DNA of 64,000 nt from Rhodovulum sp. PH10 (GTDB lineage Bacteria > Pseudomonadota > Alphaproteobacteria > Rhizobiales > Xanthobacteraceae). This document shows positions 1 through 10,994 of this stretch, piece by piece. Numbering within the stretch: the first letter of the stretch is position 1; each line of letters starts with the position of its first letter. The stretch spans positions 1 to 64,000 of the forward strand of contig NZ_AKZI01000008.1 in assembly GCF_000293785.1 (NCBI RefSeq). Reading direction: 5' to 3'. The position numbers were made by a program, and so were the translations under genes. The notes beneath the pieces are model-generated. The model saw only the letters and a program-made list of their open reading frames with translations, was not told the origin of the DNA and searched no databases.

Positions 1-43
1 GTGCCGGCGCGCGCGGGGGACAGGCCGGAGCAAACGGAAAATC

Positions 44-96
44 CCCCTCACCCGGACCGCTGCGCGGTCCGACCTCTCCCCGCTTGCGGGGAGAGG
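44..96. repeat. Dispersed palindromic repeat, CTCTCCCC family
   Basis: Two adjacent hairpins are visible: GGACCGC-TGC-GCGGTCC (54-70), then an 11-bp stem with a two-base loop built from CCTCTCCCCGC and its complement (73-96). The same kind of element recurs near 21381 and 21658. It lies just beyond the stop codon of the response regulator, so it may also act as a transcription end. There is no T-run, so I call it a repeat and not a terminator. Confidence 0.7.
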
Positions 97-116
97 TGAT
101 GGTGTGGTCGGCGTGA

Positions 117-493
117 TCACGACTCCGCCCGCTCGCGTAGAAGCGCCTTCACGGTGGCGAGCAGCGCGCGCGGGCTGAACGGCTTCGTCACATAGGCGTC
201 GCAGCCGGCGGCGCGCGCCTTCTCCTCGTCGCCCGGCATCGCATAGGAGGTGACGGCGACCAGCGGCGTCTTGGCGAGCCGCGGGTCGGCCTTGATGCGG
301 CGCGCCGCGCGATAGCCGTCGAGCACGGGAAGCTGCATGTCCATCAAGATCAGGTCCGGCTCCTCCGACAGCGCCAGCGCGACGCCGTGCTCGCCGTCGT
401 CGGCCTCGATCAGCATGAAGCCGGCGTGATTCAACAAGTCGCGCAGAATGCGGCGATTGTCCTCGGTGTCCTCGACCACCAGGATGCGCGCGG

Positions 494-497
<4 letters not shown>
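117..497 (-). CDS. Single-domain response regulator (CheY-like)
   Basis: A 126-residue protein that is one receiver domain with no output domain. The acidic pocket (VVED near residue 9), phospho-acceptor Asp53 (LMDMQLP), the switch threonine in VTSYAM and Lys105 in TKPFSP are all present, so it should accept phosphate. The GTG start overlaps the stop codon of the upstream histidine kinase as GTGA, which indicates translational coupling. It probably receives phosphate from that kinase and acts by protein contact. Stand-alone receivers of this DivK/CheY type are common in alphaproteobacteria; the downstream partner cannot be told from the sequence. Confidence 0.93.
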
Positions 498-2911
<2,414 letters not shown>

Positions 2912-3074
2912 GAGTGCGTTCCGTCCGCCGGTCCCGTCGCGGCGCGGAGTATAGCGCAAGCGGTACCGGGCGCACCTCGGCCGGGCTCACCTGGGCCGCG
3001 CGGACCTGGGCCTGGCGGAGGGGCGGCCGCGCGGCCCGGATCACGCCGGGGCCGCCGGGACGGGAGGCGAGCGA

Positions 3075-3638
3075 TCAGCCGCGCATCGGCTTCAGCGCGG
3101 TCGCCCAGCGATGCAGCTCGTTCAGCAGGTCGCCGGCCGCCTGGGTCTGGATGTCGTTCGGCTGAAAGAGGCCGTCCTTCATCTGGTTGGCCACGAAGGG
3201 GATCACCACCGCCTCGACGATCGGCACCACCTTGAGCGTGGTGAGGATGCCCTTCGCGGCCTCGACCGCGCGCAGCCCGCCCGACACGCCGCCATAGCTG
3301 ACGAAGCCGGCCGGCTTGTAGTTCCACTCGCTGTAGACGTAGTTCAGTGCATTCACCAGCGCCGGCGTCGGGTTGAAGTTGTATTCCGGCGTCACGAACA
3401 CGAAGGCGTCGGCGGCCGCGACGCTCTCGGCCCAGCGCTTGGTGTGCTCGTGCTGGTACTTCTGCATGCGCGGATGGAACGGCTCGTCGTAGACCGGGAA
3501 CTCGAAGCTCGCGATATCGACCAGATGGGCGTCGAACTTGCCGTTCTTCTTGGCGGCGTCCTGGAACCAGTCGGCGACCGGCGCGCCGACGCGGCCGGGG
3601 CGGGTGCTGGCAATGATGGTATGCAGACGAAGGGTCAC
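3075..3638 (-). CDS. NADPH-dependent FMN reductase family protein
   Basis: A 187-residue flavodoxin-like reductase. The N-terminal ASTRPGR phosphate-binding loop for FMN, the VTPEYNFNPTPAL segment and the YGGVSGGLRA segment are hallmarks of the NADPH-dependent FMN reductase/ArsH/chromate reductase superfamily. It should transfer hydride from NAD(P)H to FMN or to small electrophiles such as quinones. It is cytoplasmic and about the usual length. It stands alone between the kinase operon and a glycosyltransferase gene, so context gives no substrate. Confidence 0.88.
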   Translation of the reverse strand: MTLRLHTIIASTRPGRVGAPVADWFQDAAKKNGKFDAHLVDIASFEFPVYDEPFHPRMQKYQHEHTKRWAESVAAADAFVFVTPEYNFNPTPALVNALNYVYSEWNYKPAGFVSYGGVSGGLRAVEAAKGILTTLKVVPIVEAVVIPFVANQMKDGLFQPNDIQTQAAGDLLNELHRWATALKPMRG

Positions 3639-3806
3639 GGCAAATCTCGCTTTCGGAACGGTTCTCCGGCGTCCGGGGGTGGACGTCCTGCCGACCTGTA
3701 CTTAGGGACCGCCGTCCCCGTCGCAAGCTGCGCCGGCCGCCGCCGGTGCAATGGCGAAATTGCAACCACGCAACGGAAAACGACTTTACGGCGAGCGAAC
3801 GTGCCG

Positions 3807-5267
3807 TCACGCAACGGGCGCGGGGCCGGCAGCGGTCTCGTGAAGGAGCGGCGCGAGGCGGGCGAAAAAGTCGGCGGCGGCCTCGTCCCAGCTCGGATGG
3901 CGGAAGTTTTCGCGGATGCGGGCCTCGTAGGGCGCGCGGGCGGCCGGGTTCTCGATCCATTCCCGCAGTGTCCGATACCAGGCGTCCGCGTCGTCGGGAT
4001 CGAGGCAGGGCGAGAACGGCCCCGCCACCTCCGGCAGCGACCCGCCGGTGGAGGCGACCACCGCCTTGCCGAAATGGAACGCCTCGACCAGCGGCAGCCC
4101 ATAGCCTTCGTAGCGCGAGGGGTAGCAGCAGAAGGCGCAGCCGGCATAGAGCGCGCGCACGGCGGCGTCCGACAGGCCTTCGAGCCGGATCAGCGAGCCG
4201 GCGATTCGCGGGTCGGTGTCGAGCGCCTTCACGAGGTCGTCGACCATCCAGCCGGCGCGGCCGACGAACACGAGCTTGAACCCGGTCTTTTGCGGCACGC
4301 CGTCGGCCAGCAGCCGCAGCCACGTCTCGTAGAGAAGTCGATGGCCCTTGCGCGGCTCGATGGTCGAGACGAACAACGCGAATTTCTGCGCCTCGAGGTT
4401 TTGTGGCAGGGCGCCGGCACTCGTGCCGGCACTCGTGCCCGATGCCGGCACGTCGGCGCCGAGCGGCACCACCGCGGTCGCCGCGAGCGGCAAGCCCTTG
4501 TCGCGGCAATGAGCCTGCACGTCCGCCTCGACCCGGTGCGAGTTCGTCACCACCAGATCGGCGGCCGGCAGGGCTTTGTCGAAGTAGCGGGTGAAGCCGG
4601 CGACGTCGTGCGGCTTGTAGAACTGCGGAAACAGGATCGGGATGATGTCGTAGCAGAGGATCACGAGGCGGAACGGCGTCGCCCGCTTCTGCGCGACGAT
4701 CGCGTCGATGTCGGTGTGCGACCAGCCGGCGCCGGCACACACCAGAACGTCGTCGGGGCGAAACGCGACGGGTTTTGCCGCCAAGCGGTCGAGTGGCAGG
4801 AAATCGCGCCGGCTGCCGTCCGGCTTCACCATGAAGCGCCGGTATTTGGCCGACATCAGCCGCCGCTGGAGCCGGTCGATCGCCTCCGCCGCGGCGGGCG
4901 TCGCGGCATCGAGCCGCCGGCGCTCCAGCGCTTGCAGCGCCATGTGCCGGGTCTGCAGGAGCCAGCGCGCGGCCGGCCGCAGCGGTGCCGGGATCGCCTC
5001 GCTCTTGCGCTTGCCCGCCCGGCCGGGATCACGGATCCCCAGCGTGTCGAGCACCGCGTCGCCGGCGAGGAATTTTTGCGTGGTGGCGTCGGGCAGCGCG
5101 AGATAGCGCCGGCTCGCCGGATCGAAAAAGACGCCGACCGTGCCGGGGCGGGCAAACGCGTAGCGGGCGAGCTCGCGCTCGACGCGCAGAATGCCGACCG
5201 GCGGGCCGGACCAGCGGGCCGTCCACGACAGATCGAGCAAAATGCGGGGAATGCCTTCGGGCCTCAT
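3807..5267 (-). CDS. Glycosyltransferase family 4-like protein
   Basis: A 486-residue GT-B fold glycosyltransferase. The C-terminal half carries VSTIEPRKGH, a SRYEGYGLPLVEAF block that holds the E-x7-E nucleotide-sugar motif, and GGSLPEV, typical of GT4 enzymes that use UDP- or GDP-sugars. The N-terminal 170 residues are less conserved. The start MRPEGIP was chosen over an upstream ATG at 5318, because the extra residues come from an 18-bp direct repeat. No other polysaccharide gene is nearby, so the acceptor is unknown. Around residue 280 the protein has a GTSAGTSAG insertion encoded by a 12-bp direct repeat (4414-4437) similar to a motif found elsewhere in the window. Confidence 0.88.
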   Translation of the reverse strand: MRPEGIPRILLDLSWTARWSGPPVGILRVERELARYAFARPGTVGVFFDPASRRYLALPDATTQKFLAGDAVLDTLGIRDPGRAGKRKSEAIPAPLRPAARWLLQTRHMALQALERRRLDAATPAAAEAIDRLQRRLMSAKYRRFMVKPDGSRRDFLPLDRLAAKPVAFRPDDVLVCAGAGWSHTDIDAIVAQKRATPFRLVILCYDIIPILFPQFYKPHDVAGFTRYFDKALPAADLVVTNSHRVEADVQAHCRDKGLPLAATAVVPLGADVPASGTSAGTSAGALPQNLEAQKFALFVSTIEPRKGHRLLYETWLRLLADGVPQKTGFKLVFVGRAGWMVDDLVKALDTDPRIAGSLIRLEGLSDAAVRALYAGCAFCCYPSRYEGYGLPLVEAFHFGKAVVASTGGSLPEVAGPFSPCLDPDDADAWYRTLREWIENPAARAPYEARIRENFRHPSWDEAAADFFARLAPLLHETAAGPAPVA

Positions 5268-5286
5268 CGTGGCCTTGCGCTCGCGC

Positions 5287-5322
5287 GCATCGACTTGCAC
5301 GCACGCATCGACTTGCACGGGC
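5287..5322. repeat. 18-bp direct repeat between glycosyltransferase and tRNA-Pro
   Basis: Two adjacent 18-bp copies beginning GCATCGACTTGCAC, identical over their first 14 bases. They lie upstream of the glycosyltransferase start and just past the tRNA 3' end, and produce the VDACVQVDA residues of the longer open frame. No function is evident. Confidence 0.75.
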
Positions 5323-5359
5323 GCCGGGACCGGAGCCCTCGGCCGAGCACGTGGCGGAA

Positions 5360-5436
5360 TGGTCGGAGTGGCAGGATTTGAACCTGCGACCCCCTCGTCC
5401 CGAACGAGGTGCGCTACCAGACTGCGCTACACTCCG
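5360..5436 (-). tRNA. tRNA-Pro, anticodon CGG
   Basis: A 77-nt cloverleaf on the minus strand. The acceptor stem CGGAGTG (5430-5436) pairs with CACTCCG (5364-5370). The anticodon arm is CCTCG-TTCGGGA-CGAGG, so the anticodon is CGG and reads codon CCG. The T arm holds the GGTTCAAATCC consensus. The discriminator is A at 5363 and the terminal CCA (5360-5362) is encoded. CCG is the commonest proline codon in this GC-rich DNA. The open frame that runs across it on the plus strand is an artefact. Confidence 0.97.
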
Positions 5437-5571
5437 TCCCGCCGCGAGGTGGGTCTTATAGCCAAGCGAATCGGCGCCCGCAAGCGCTGCCAGCGGGTAG
5501 CGGCGAGATATCCCGACGGATATGTGGAGAGCGCCGAGAACGGGCGGGCGGGGACGAGAGAAGGAGACGAG

Positions 5572-6588
5572 GTGACCACGGTGATTTCGACCCGTGTCGT
5601 CGACGCGGGGGAGGCGGCGATCGCGGAAGCGGCCGGCGTGCTGCGCGCGGGCGGCCTGGTGGCGTTCCCGACCGAGACGGTCTACGGGCTCGGCACCGAC
5701 GCGACCGATGGCGCGGCAGTGGCGCGGCTCTATGCCGCCAAGGGGCGGCCACGCTTCAACCCCTTGATAGCGCACGTCCCGGACGTCGCCGCGGCGCGCG
5801 CGCTGGGGCGCTTCGATGCCGCCGCCGATGCGCTCGCCGAGGCTTTTTGGCCGGGGCCGATGACCCTCGTCGTGCCCAAGGCGGAAAACTGCCCGGTCGC
5901 CGACATCGCCACCGCCGGGCTCGACACGCTGGCGATTCGGGTGCCGAGCCATGCGGTGGCGCACGACCTGCTGGCCGCCACCGGCCGGCCGGTGGTGGCG
6001 CCGTCGGCGAATCGCTCGGGCCGCGTGTCGCCGACCACCGCCGCCCATGTTCGCGAGGATCTCGCCGGGCGGATCGACCTGATCGTCGACGGCGGCCCGG
6101 CCGAGGTCGGCGTCGAATCGGCGATCGTCGCCTGCTTCGGCGACATGCCCCGCCTGCTGCGGCCGGGCGGGCTGCCGCGCGAAGCGCTCGAGCGGGTGCT
6201 CGGGGTGCCGCTGGTCGCCGCCGCGCCGGTCGGCACCGCCGCGCCGGATGCCCCGCGCGCGCCGGGGATGCTGGCCTCCCATTATGCGCCGCGTGCAAAA
6301 TTGCGGCTCGACGCCACCGAGGTTTTGCCCGGCGAAGTCTTGCTCGCCTTCGGAAGCCGCTTGCCGGCGGGGGCCGAGCGTGCGGCAAAGGTTCTGAACC
6401 TCTCCGAGCGCGGAAATCTCGCTGAAGCGGCGGCGAATCTGTTCGCCCATCTGCGGGCGCTCGACGCGACTGGCGCGCCGGTGATCGCGGTGGCGGCGAT
6501 CCCGCATCACGGGCTCGGCGCCGCGATCGAGGACCGTCTCGCCCGCGCCGCCGCCCCGCGCCCTCGACGCGACCCGGAATCCGAGTAA
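5572..6588 (+). CDS. L-threonylcarbamoyladenylate synthase, Sua5 type
   Basis: This 338-residue enzyme should make threonylcarbamoyl-AMP from threonine, bicarbonate and ATP, the first step of t6A37 modification of tRNAs that read ANN codons. The YrdC domain carries PTETVYGLG, the KGRPRFNPL loop and APSANRSGRVSPTTA. The length, with a C-terminal extension that starts around APGMLASHYAP, is that of the two-domain Sua5 form and not the short TsaC form. The GTG start was chosen because AAGGAG lies 5 bases upstream; the open frame reaching further left crosses tRNA-Pro. It probably forms its own transcription unit with the oxidoreductase that follows about 110 bases later. Confidence 0.93.
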   Translation: MTTVISTRVVDAGEAAIAEAAGVLRAGGLVAFPTETVYGLGTDATDGAAVARLYAAKGRPRFNPLIAHVPDVAAARALGRFDAAADALAEAFWPGPMTLVVPKAENCPVADIATAGLDTLAIRVPSHAVAHDLLAATGRPVVAPSANRSGRVSPTTAAHVREDLAGRIDLIVDGGPAEVGVESAIVACFGDMPRLLRPGGLPREALERVLGVPLVAAAPVGTAAPDAPRAPGMLASHYAPRAKLRLDATEVLPGEVLLAFGSRLPAGAERAAKVLNLSERGNLAEAAANLFAHLRALDATGAPVIAVAAIPHHGLGAAIEDRLARAAAPRPRRDPESE

Positions 6589-6701
6589 AAGCGCCGGGGG
6601 CCCGCTGTCACTGTCGCGGGACCGAGTGAAAGACGTCTCCTGGCGCCCGGGCGTCGCCCCTTCCGCTTCCCAAAAACTCTCTCCCTCCTAAAATCCCGCC
6701 G

Positions 6702-8144
6702 ATGACCTCCCCCGCCGAAGACACGTCCTCCGTCGTTCCGACGCTGCCGAAACACCTCGTCGACCGCTTCGCGGCGATCGTCGGTGCGCGCCACGCCTTG
6801 ACCGATCCTGCCGACCAGGCGCCCTATCTCGTCGAGCCGCGTGGCCGCTATCACGGGCGCACGCCGCTGGTGCTGCGGCCGGGCTCGGTCGACGAGGTGT
6901 CGCACATCCTCGCGCTGGCGAACGCGGAACGGGTGGCGGTGGTGCCGCAGGGCGGCAATACCGGGCTGGTCGGCGGGCAGATCGCCGAGAAAGGCGAGGT
7001 GGTGCTGTCGCTCGGCCGGCTCGATCGCATCCGCGCGGTCGACCCGACCTCCGGCACGATGATTTGTGAGGCCGGCGTGGTGCTCGCCAATGCGCAGAAG
7101 GCGGCGGCCGAGGTCGACCGGCTGTTTCCGCTCTCGCTCGCGTCGGAAGGGAGCTGCACCATCGGCGGCAATCTCTCCACCAATGCCGGCGGCACCGCCG
7201 CGCTCGCCTACGGTGTCGCCCGCGACCTCGTGCTCGGGCTCGAGGTGGTGCTGGCCGACGGGCGTATCTGGCACGGCCTCGACACGCTGAAGAAGAACAA
7301 CACCGGCTACGATCTGAAGCATCTGTTCATGGGCGCGGAAGGCACGCTCGGCGTGATCACCGCGGCGGTGCTGAAGCTGTTTCCGGCGCCGCGCGCGATC
7401 GAGACCGCGTTCGTCGGCCTCGCCTCGGCCGAGGACGCGCTCGCCTTCTTCGATCTGGTGCAGGAGCGCTGCGGTGGCACGGTGACGAGCTTCGAGCTGA
7501 TGGCGCGCATCGCGGTCGAGTTCTCGGTCGCGCACGGGGAGAACATCCGTGATCCGCTGACGACGCCGCATCCCTGGTCTGTGCTGCTCGAATTGTCCTC
7601 CGGCACCCGCGAAAATCTGCGCGCCGCGATGGAGGACGTCTTGGAGCGCGGCATGGAGCGGCGGCTGGTCGCCGACGCGGCGCTCGCCGAATCGCTCGAG
7701 CATCGCGCCGCCTTCTGGCGGCTGCGCGACTTCGTGTCGGAGGCTCAAAAATTCGAGGGCGGCTCGATCAAGCACGACGTGTCGGTGCCGGTCGCCGCGG
7801 TGCCGGCCTTCATCGCGGCGGCCAGCGTGGCGGTGCAGGCGCTCGTGCCGGGCTGCCGGCCGGTGCCGTTCGGCCATCTCGGCGACGGCAACGTGCATTT
7901 CAACGTCAGCCAGCCGGTCGGCGCCGACACCGACGCCTATCTCGCCGGCTGGGATGCGATGGGCGAGGTGGTGCACGGGCTGGTGCAGAAATTCGGCGGC
8001 TCGATCTCGGCCGAGCACGGTATCGGCGTGATGAAGCGCGCGATGCTGGCGCGGGTGAAGGACCCGGTGGCGCTCGAGCTGATGCGCACCGTGAAGCACG
8101 CGCTCGACCCCAACGGCATCCTCAATCCGGGCAGGGTTCTGTGA
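6702..8144 (+). CDS. FAD-binding oxidoreductase, D-2-hydroxyglutarate/D-lactate dehydrogenase family
   Basis: A 480-residue flavoprotein of the PCMH/VAO family. The FAD-binding half has the PQGGNTGLVGGQ pyrophosphate loop and GGNLSTNAGG. The C-terminal FAD-oxidase half has GHLGDGNVHFN and the SAEHGIG box, whose histidines bind metal and the 2-hydroxyacid in D-2-hydroxyglutarate dehydrogenase and GlcD. It should oxidise a D-2-hydroxyacid and pass electrons to ETF or quinone; the exact substrate cannot be fixed. Serine biosynthesis makes D-2-hydroxyglutarate as a by-product, which fits a housekeeping role. Its 3' end overlaps the 3' end of the convergent phytochrome gene by 23 bp. Confidence 0.9.
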   Translation: MTSPAEDTSSVVPTLPKHLVDRFAAIVGARHALTDPADQAPYLVEPRGRYHGRTPLVLRPGSVDEVSHILALANAERVAVVPQGGNTGLVGGQIAEKGEVVLSLGRLDRIRAVDPTSGTMICEAGVVLANAQKAAAEVDRLFPLSLASEGSCTIGGNLSTNAGGTAALAYGVARDLVLGLEVVLADGRIWHGLDTLKKNNTGYDLKHLFMGAEGTLGVITAAVLKLFPAPRAIETAFVGLASAEDALAFFDLVQERCGGTVTSFELMARIAVEFSVAHGENIRDPLTTPHPWSVLLELSSGTRENLRAAMEDVLERGMERRLVADAALAESLEHRAAFWRLRDFVSEAQKFEGGSIKHDVSVPVAAVPAFIAAASVAVQALVPGCRPVPFGHLGDGNVHFNVSQPVGADTDAYLAGWDAMGEVVHGLVQKFGGSISAEHGIGVMKRAMLARVKDPVALELMRTVKHALDPNGILNPGRVL

Positions 8145-10716
8145 TCGTCTCGCCGGCGGCGTCCGGCGTCGCCATGATCCGTTCCAGCAGCGCCCCGAGC
8201 GTGTCGATCGTGTAGGGCTTGCGCAGCTTCGGCGCTTCGGCGAAGGCGGGCGGAAACGCCGCGGTCTCGCTGTAGCCGGTCGCGAAGGCGAACTCGATGC
8301 CTTTCGCGGTGAGCCGCTCGGCGACCCCGAAGCTGGTCTCGCTGCCGAGATCGACGTCGAGCAGCACGAAGTCGGGCGCGCGCGCCTCGATCGCCGCCAG
8401 CGCGTCGGCCGGGCTGCGGGCGAGCCGCACGGTGTCCACGCCGAGCGCCGTCATCATGTCCTCGGTGTCGAGCGCGATGATCATCGTGTCCTCGACCAGC
8501 AGCACGTCCTTCGGCATCCGTCGCTCCGTTCGTGCCGCCGGCACGTGGTTCGCCCCGTGGGCCGGATCGTCGGCGGCATCGGCGTCGATCCGCACGCTGT
8601 TCGCCGGGATCTCGAAGATCGCCCGCAGCCCGGCCGGATCGAAGATCACCTCCGCCTTGCCGCCGAGATCGTAGCGGATCGACTGCTCGATCACCGTGCT
8701 GCCGAAGCCGCGCCGGGTCGGCGGCGCGACCCGCGGTCCGCCGTGCTCGTGCCACGACATCATCAGTCGGCCGTCCGGCGTGAAGACGGTGGTGATCACG
8801 ATGCGGCCGAGCGCCACCGCGAGCGCGCCGTACTTGACCGAGTTGGTGATCATCTCGTGGATCACCAGCGCGACGGTGGTGAACGCCTCCGGCGCGATCA
8901 GCGCGTCCGGCCCGGCGATGACGACGCGCTCGGCCATGCCGCTCGAATAGGCCTCCGTCTCGGTCGCGATCAGGCCGCGTAGCGAGGCGGGGCTCCTGCT
9001 CGACGCGGTGATCTGGTCGTGCGCGCGGGCGAGCGCCTGGATGCGGCCGCTCACCGCGGCGGTGAAGTCGTCGATCGTGGTGGTGGAATCGCGGCTCTGG
9101 GTGATGATCCCGCGGATCAGCCCGAAGATGTTGCGCACCCGGTGGTTCAGCTCGGCGACCAGGAGCTCGCGCCGCTCGTCGGCCTGGCGGCGCTCGGTCT
9201 CGGTGATGCCGGACAGCCGCAGGATCACCTCGAGCAGGCTCACCCGCAGCGTCTCGGCGATGCGCTGCTCCATCGGCAGCCACGGCTTGGACTGGCCGCG
9301 CACCGTCTCCTTCCACAATTCGAAGCTCTTGCGCGGCGTGAGGCGCGGCCCGAGCGGCCCGACCGTGACGATCTTGTGCGGGTCGCCGGCCCAGGCGACG
9401 CTGCGGGTCGCCTCGCGGCGGAAATACACGATGTAGTCGCGCGCCGGGCGCGACAGCGGCACCACCAGCATGCCGGCGGCGCGGGCGGCGAAGGCGCGGG
9501 CCGGCGGATACTCCGCGGCGATCTCGGGCTGGGCGTGCACGCGGGCGATGTCGAGCGAATCGAGATGGGCGACCAGCGCGCGGAACTCGGTGGCGTTCGG
9601 CGTGTCGCCGGCGAGCGTCGCGCGGCCCTCGGTCCACACGCCGATCCCGTCGCAGGCGAGCAGATCGGCGATCTCGTCGAGATGGGCGACGATGCCGTCG
9701 AACCGGGTCGCCTCGCGCGCCATCGCGGTGAGCAGCCGCTGATGGAGGTCCTGCGCGCGCGTCTCGGCGGTGGTTTCCGCCTTGCGCTCGCGGGTCTCCA
9801 GCATCAGCGAGAAGACCTGGCCGAACAGCTCGGCCGCGGTGCGCCGGCCGAACGGCACCACGTGCGGCGAATAGTGGTGGCAGGCGATCAGTCCCCACAG
9901 GTGCCCGTCGCGCAGGATCGACACCGACATCGAGGCGACGACGCCCATGTTGCGCAGATATTCGAGATGGATCTCCGAGACGCTGCGCAGCGTGCTCATC
10001 GACAGGTCGAGCGCCGGCGCGTCGACCGGCTCGATCGGCGAGGGGGGCGCGTCGATGTCGGGGATGATGCGCAACCAGTTGCGCTCGTAGAGGATGCGCG
10101 CCTGGCGGGGAATGTCGGAGGCCGGATAATGCAGCCCGAGATAGGATTCGAGGCCGACCTGCGCCGATTCGGCGATCACCTCGCCGGAGCCGTCGTGATC
10201 GAAGCGATAGATCATCACCCGGTCGAAGCCGGTGAGCGACCGCACCTCTCGCGCCGCCGTCCGGTAGAAGCCCGGCAGGTCACCGGCGCGCTGCATGCGG
10301 CCGATCATGTCCTTCACCACCGCCGCGGCGTTGACCTCCGGCTCGTCCTGCGACGCCTCGCACTCGATCACCACGGTGCCGTCGACCAGATGCACCGCGA
10401 GGTCGCACCGCAGCCCGTCGCCGGTGATCCGCACGCCGAAGACGCGCGCATTGCTGTCGCCGGCCATCGCCGTCTGCAGATGGCCGCGCACCGTGTGCAC
10501 CGCCTCCGGCAGCAGCACCGTGTCGAGCGGCCGGCCGACGAGATCCGAGACGGTTCGGCCGAGCCGGTCGGCGACGTTGCGCGAGGCGCGCACGATGCGC
10601 CAATCGGTGAGCGAGACGGCGAGCAGGAAGCCGAACGGCTGCACCGCGCCGAGCAGATGGATCGGCTCGCGGTCGCACGTTTCGAGATCGACGGGAAGGC
10701 TGTTGTCGTCGGGCAT
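8122..10716 (-). CDS. Bacteriophytochrome photosensor with HWE histidine kinase and C-terminal receiver
   Basis: An 864-residue red/far-red photoreceptor. Cys14 in LETCDREP is in the right place to bind biliverdin. The PAS-GAF core has PASDIP (Asp201), His250 in IHLEYLRNMG and His280 in ACHH, all conserved chromophore-pocket positions. The PHY domain shows the WAG turn and the PRKSF tongue motif (461-465). The kinase is of the HWE type: His525 in AELNHRVRN, an N box at IHEMITNS and the MSWHEHGG motif. A receiver domain follows (about 737-864) with Asp787. This order matches Agp2/BphP2 of Agrobacterium, a bathy-type phytochrome. The ATG at 10716 was preferred over 10830 because it places the Cys at the usual distance. 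No heme oxygenase gene is in the window. Confidence 0.95.
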   Translation of the reverse strand: MPDDNSLPVDLETCDREPIHLLGAVQPFGFLLAVSLTDWRIVRASRNVADRLGRTVSDLVGRPLDTVLLPEAVHTVRGHLQTAMAGDSNARVFGVRITGDGLRCDLAVHLVDGTVVIECEASQDEPEVNAAAVVKDMIGRMQRAGDLPGFYRTAAREVRSLTGFDRVMIYRFDHDGSGEVIAESAQVGLESYLGLHYPASDIPRQARILYERNWLRIIPDIDAPPSPIEPVDAPALDLSMSTLRSVSEIHLEYLRNMGVVASMSVSILRDGHLWGLIACHHYSPHVVPFGRRTAAELFGQVFSLMLETRERKAETTAETRAQDLHQRLLTAMAREATRFDGIVAHLDEIADLLACDGIGVWTEGRATLAGDTPNATEFRALVAHLDSLDIARVHAQPEIAAEYPPARAFAARAAGMLVVPLSRPARDYIVYFRREATRSVAWAGDPHKIVTVGPLGPRLTPRKSFELWKETVRGQSKPWLPMEQRIAETLRVSLLEVILRLSGITETERRQADERRELLVAELNHRVRNIFGLIRGIITQSRDSTTTIDDFTAAVSGRIQALARAHDQITASSRSPASLRGLIATETEAYSSGMAERVVIAGPDALIAPEAFTTVALVIHEMITNSVKYGALAVALGRIVITTVFTPDGRLMMSWHEHGGPRVAPPTRRGFGSTVIEQSIRYDLGGKAEVIFDPAGLRAIFEIPANSVRIDADAADDPAHGANHVPAARTERRMPKDVLLVEDTMIIALDTEDMMTALGVDTVRLARSPADALAAIEARAPDFVLLDVDLGSETSFGVAERLTAKGIEFAFATGYSETAAFPPAFAEAPKLRKPYTIDTLGALLERIMATPDAAGETITEPCPD

Positions 10717-10941
10717 GGCTATCCGGGTCGTCGGCCGGCGCGGACGCATGGCCTCGCGACGTGCACCGCGCGCGAGGCGGTGGAGCGGTTGGGGCACGAG
10801 CGACTCCGGTGTCGGGGGAACGACCGTCATTGCCGTGAGGCGACCCGGACCTCGGGTCTGGCGGCGGCTGCTTCCTCCCGGGGTCCCCTCCCGCGCGGGC
10901 TCAGCCGATCCATCGTACGTAGCATCGCGCATTCCATCGGT

Positions 10942-10959
10942 CTGTGCACTTGTGCACAG
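10942..10959. promoter_or_regulatory. Perfect palindrome, probable Crp/Fnr-family operator
   Basis: CTGTGCAC-TT-GTGCACAG is a perfect inverted repeat with 8-bp arms, centred about 44 bp before the Crp/Fnr regulator's ATG and 235 bp before the phytochrome start. The layout TGTGC-N6-GCACA has the same half-site spacing as the classical CRP site TGTGA-N6-TCACA. It is therefore a good candidate for autoregulation by the regulator encoded beside it, possibly also acting on the divergent phytochrome gene. Binding is inferred, not shown. Confidence 0.65.
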
Positions 10960-10994
10960 TTCGGGCGCCGGGCACACGAGGCGGGACGAATTCG

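Noticed and set aside
5191-5571. N-terminal extension of the Sua5-type gene
   Set aside because: The frame passes through tRNA-Pro; the extra protein is a common mis-annotation of tRNA sequence. The GTG at 5572 has a good ribosome site.
10944-10994. Longer start for the Crp/Fnr regulator
   Set aside because: It would place the palindromic operator inside the coding sequence and adds residues unlike the family.
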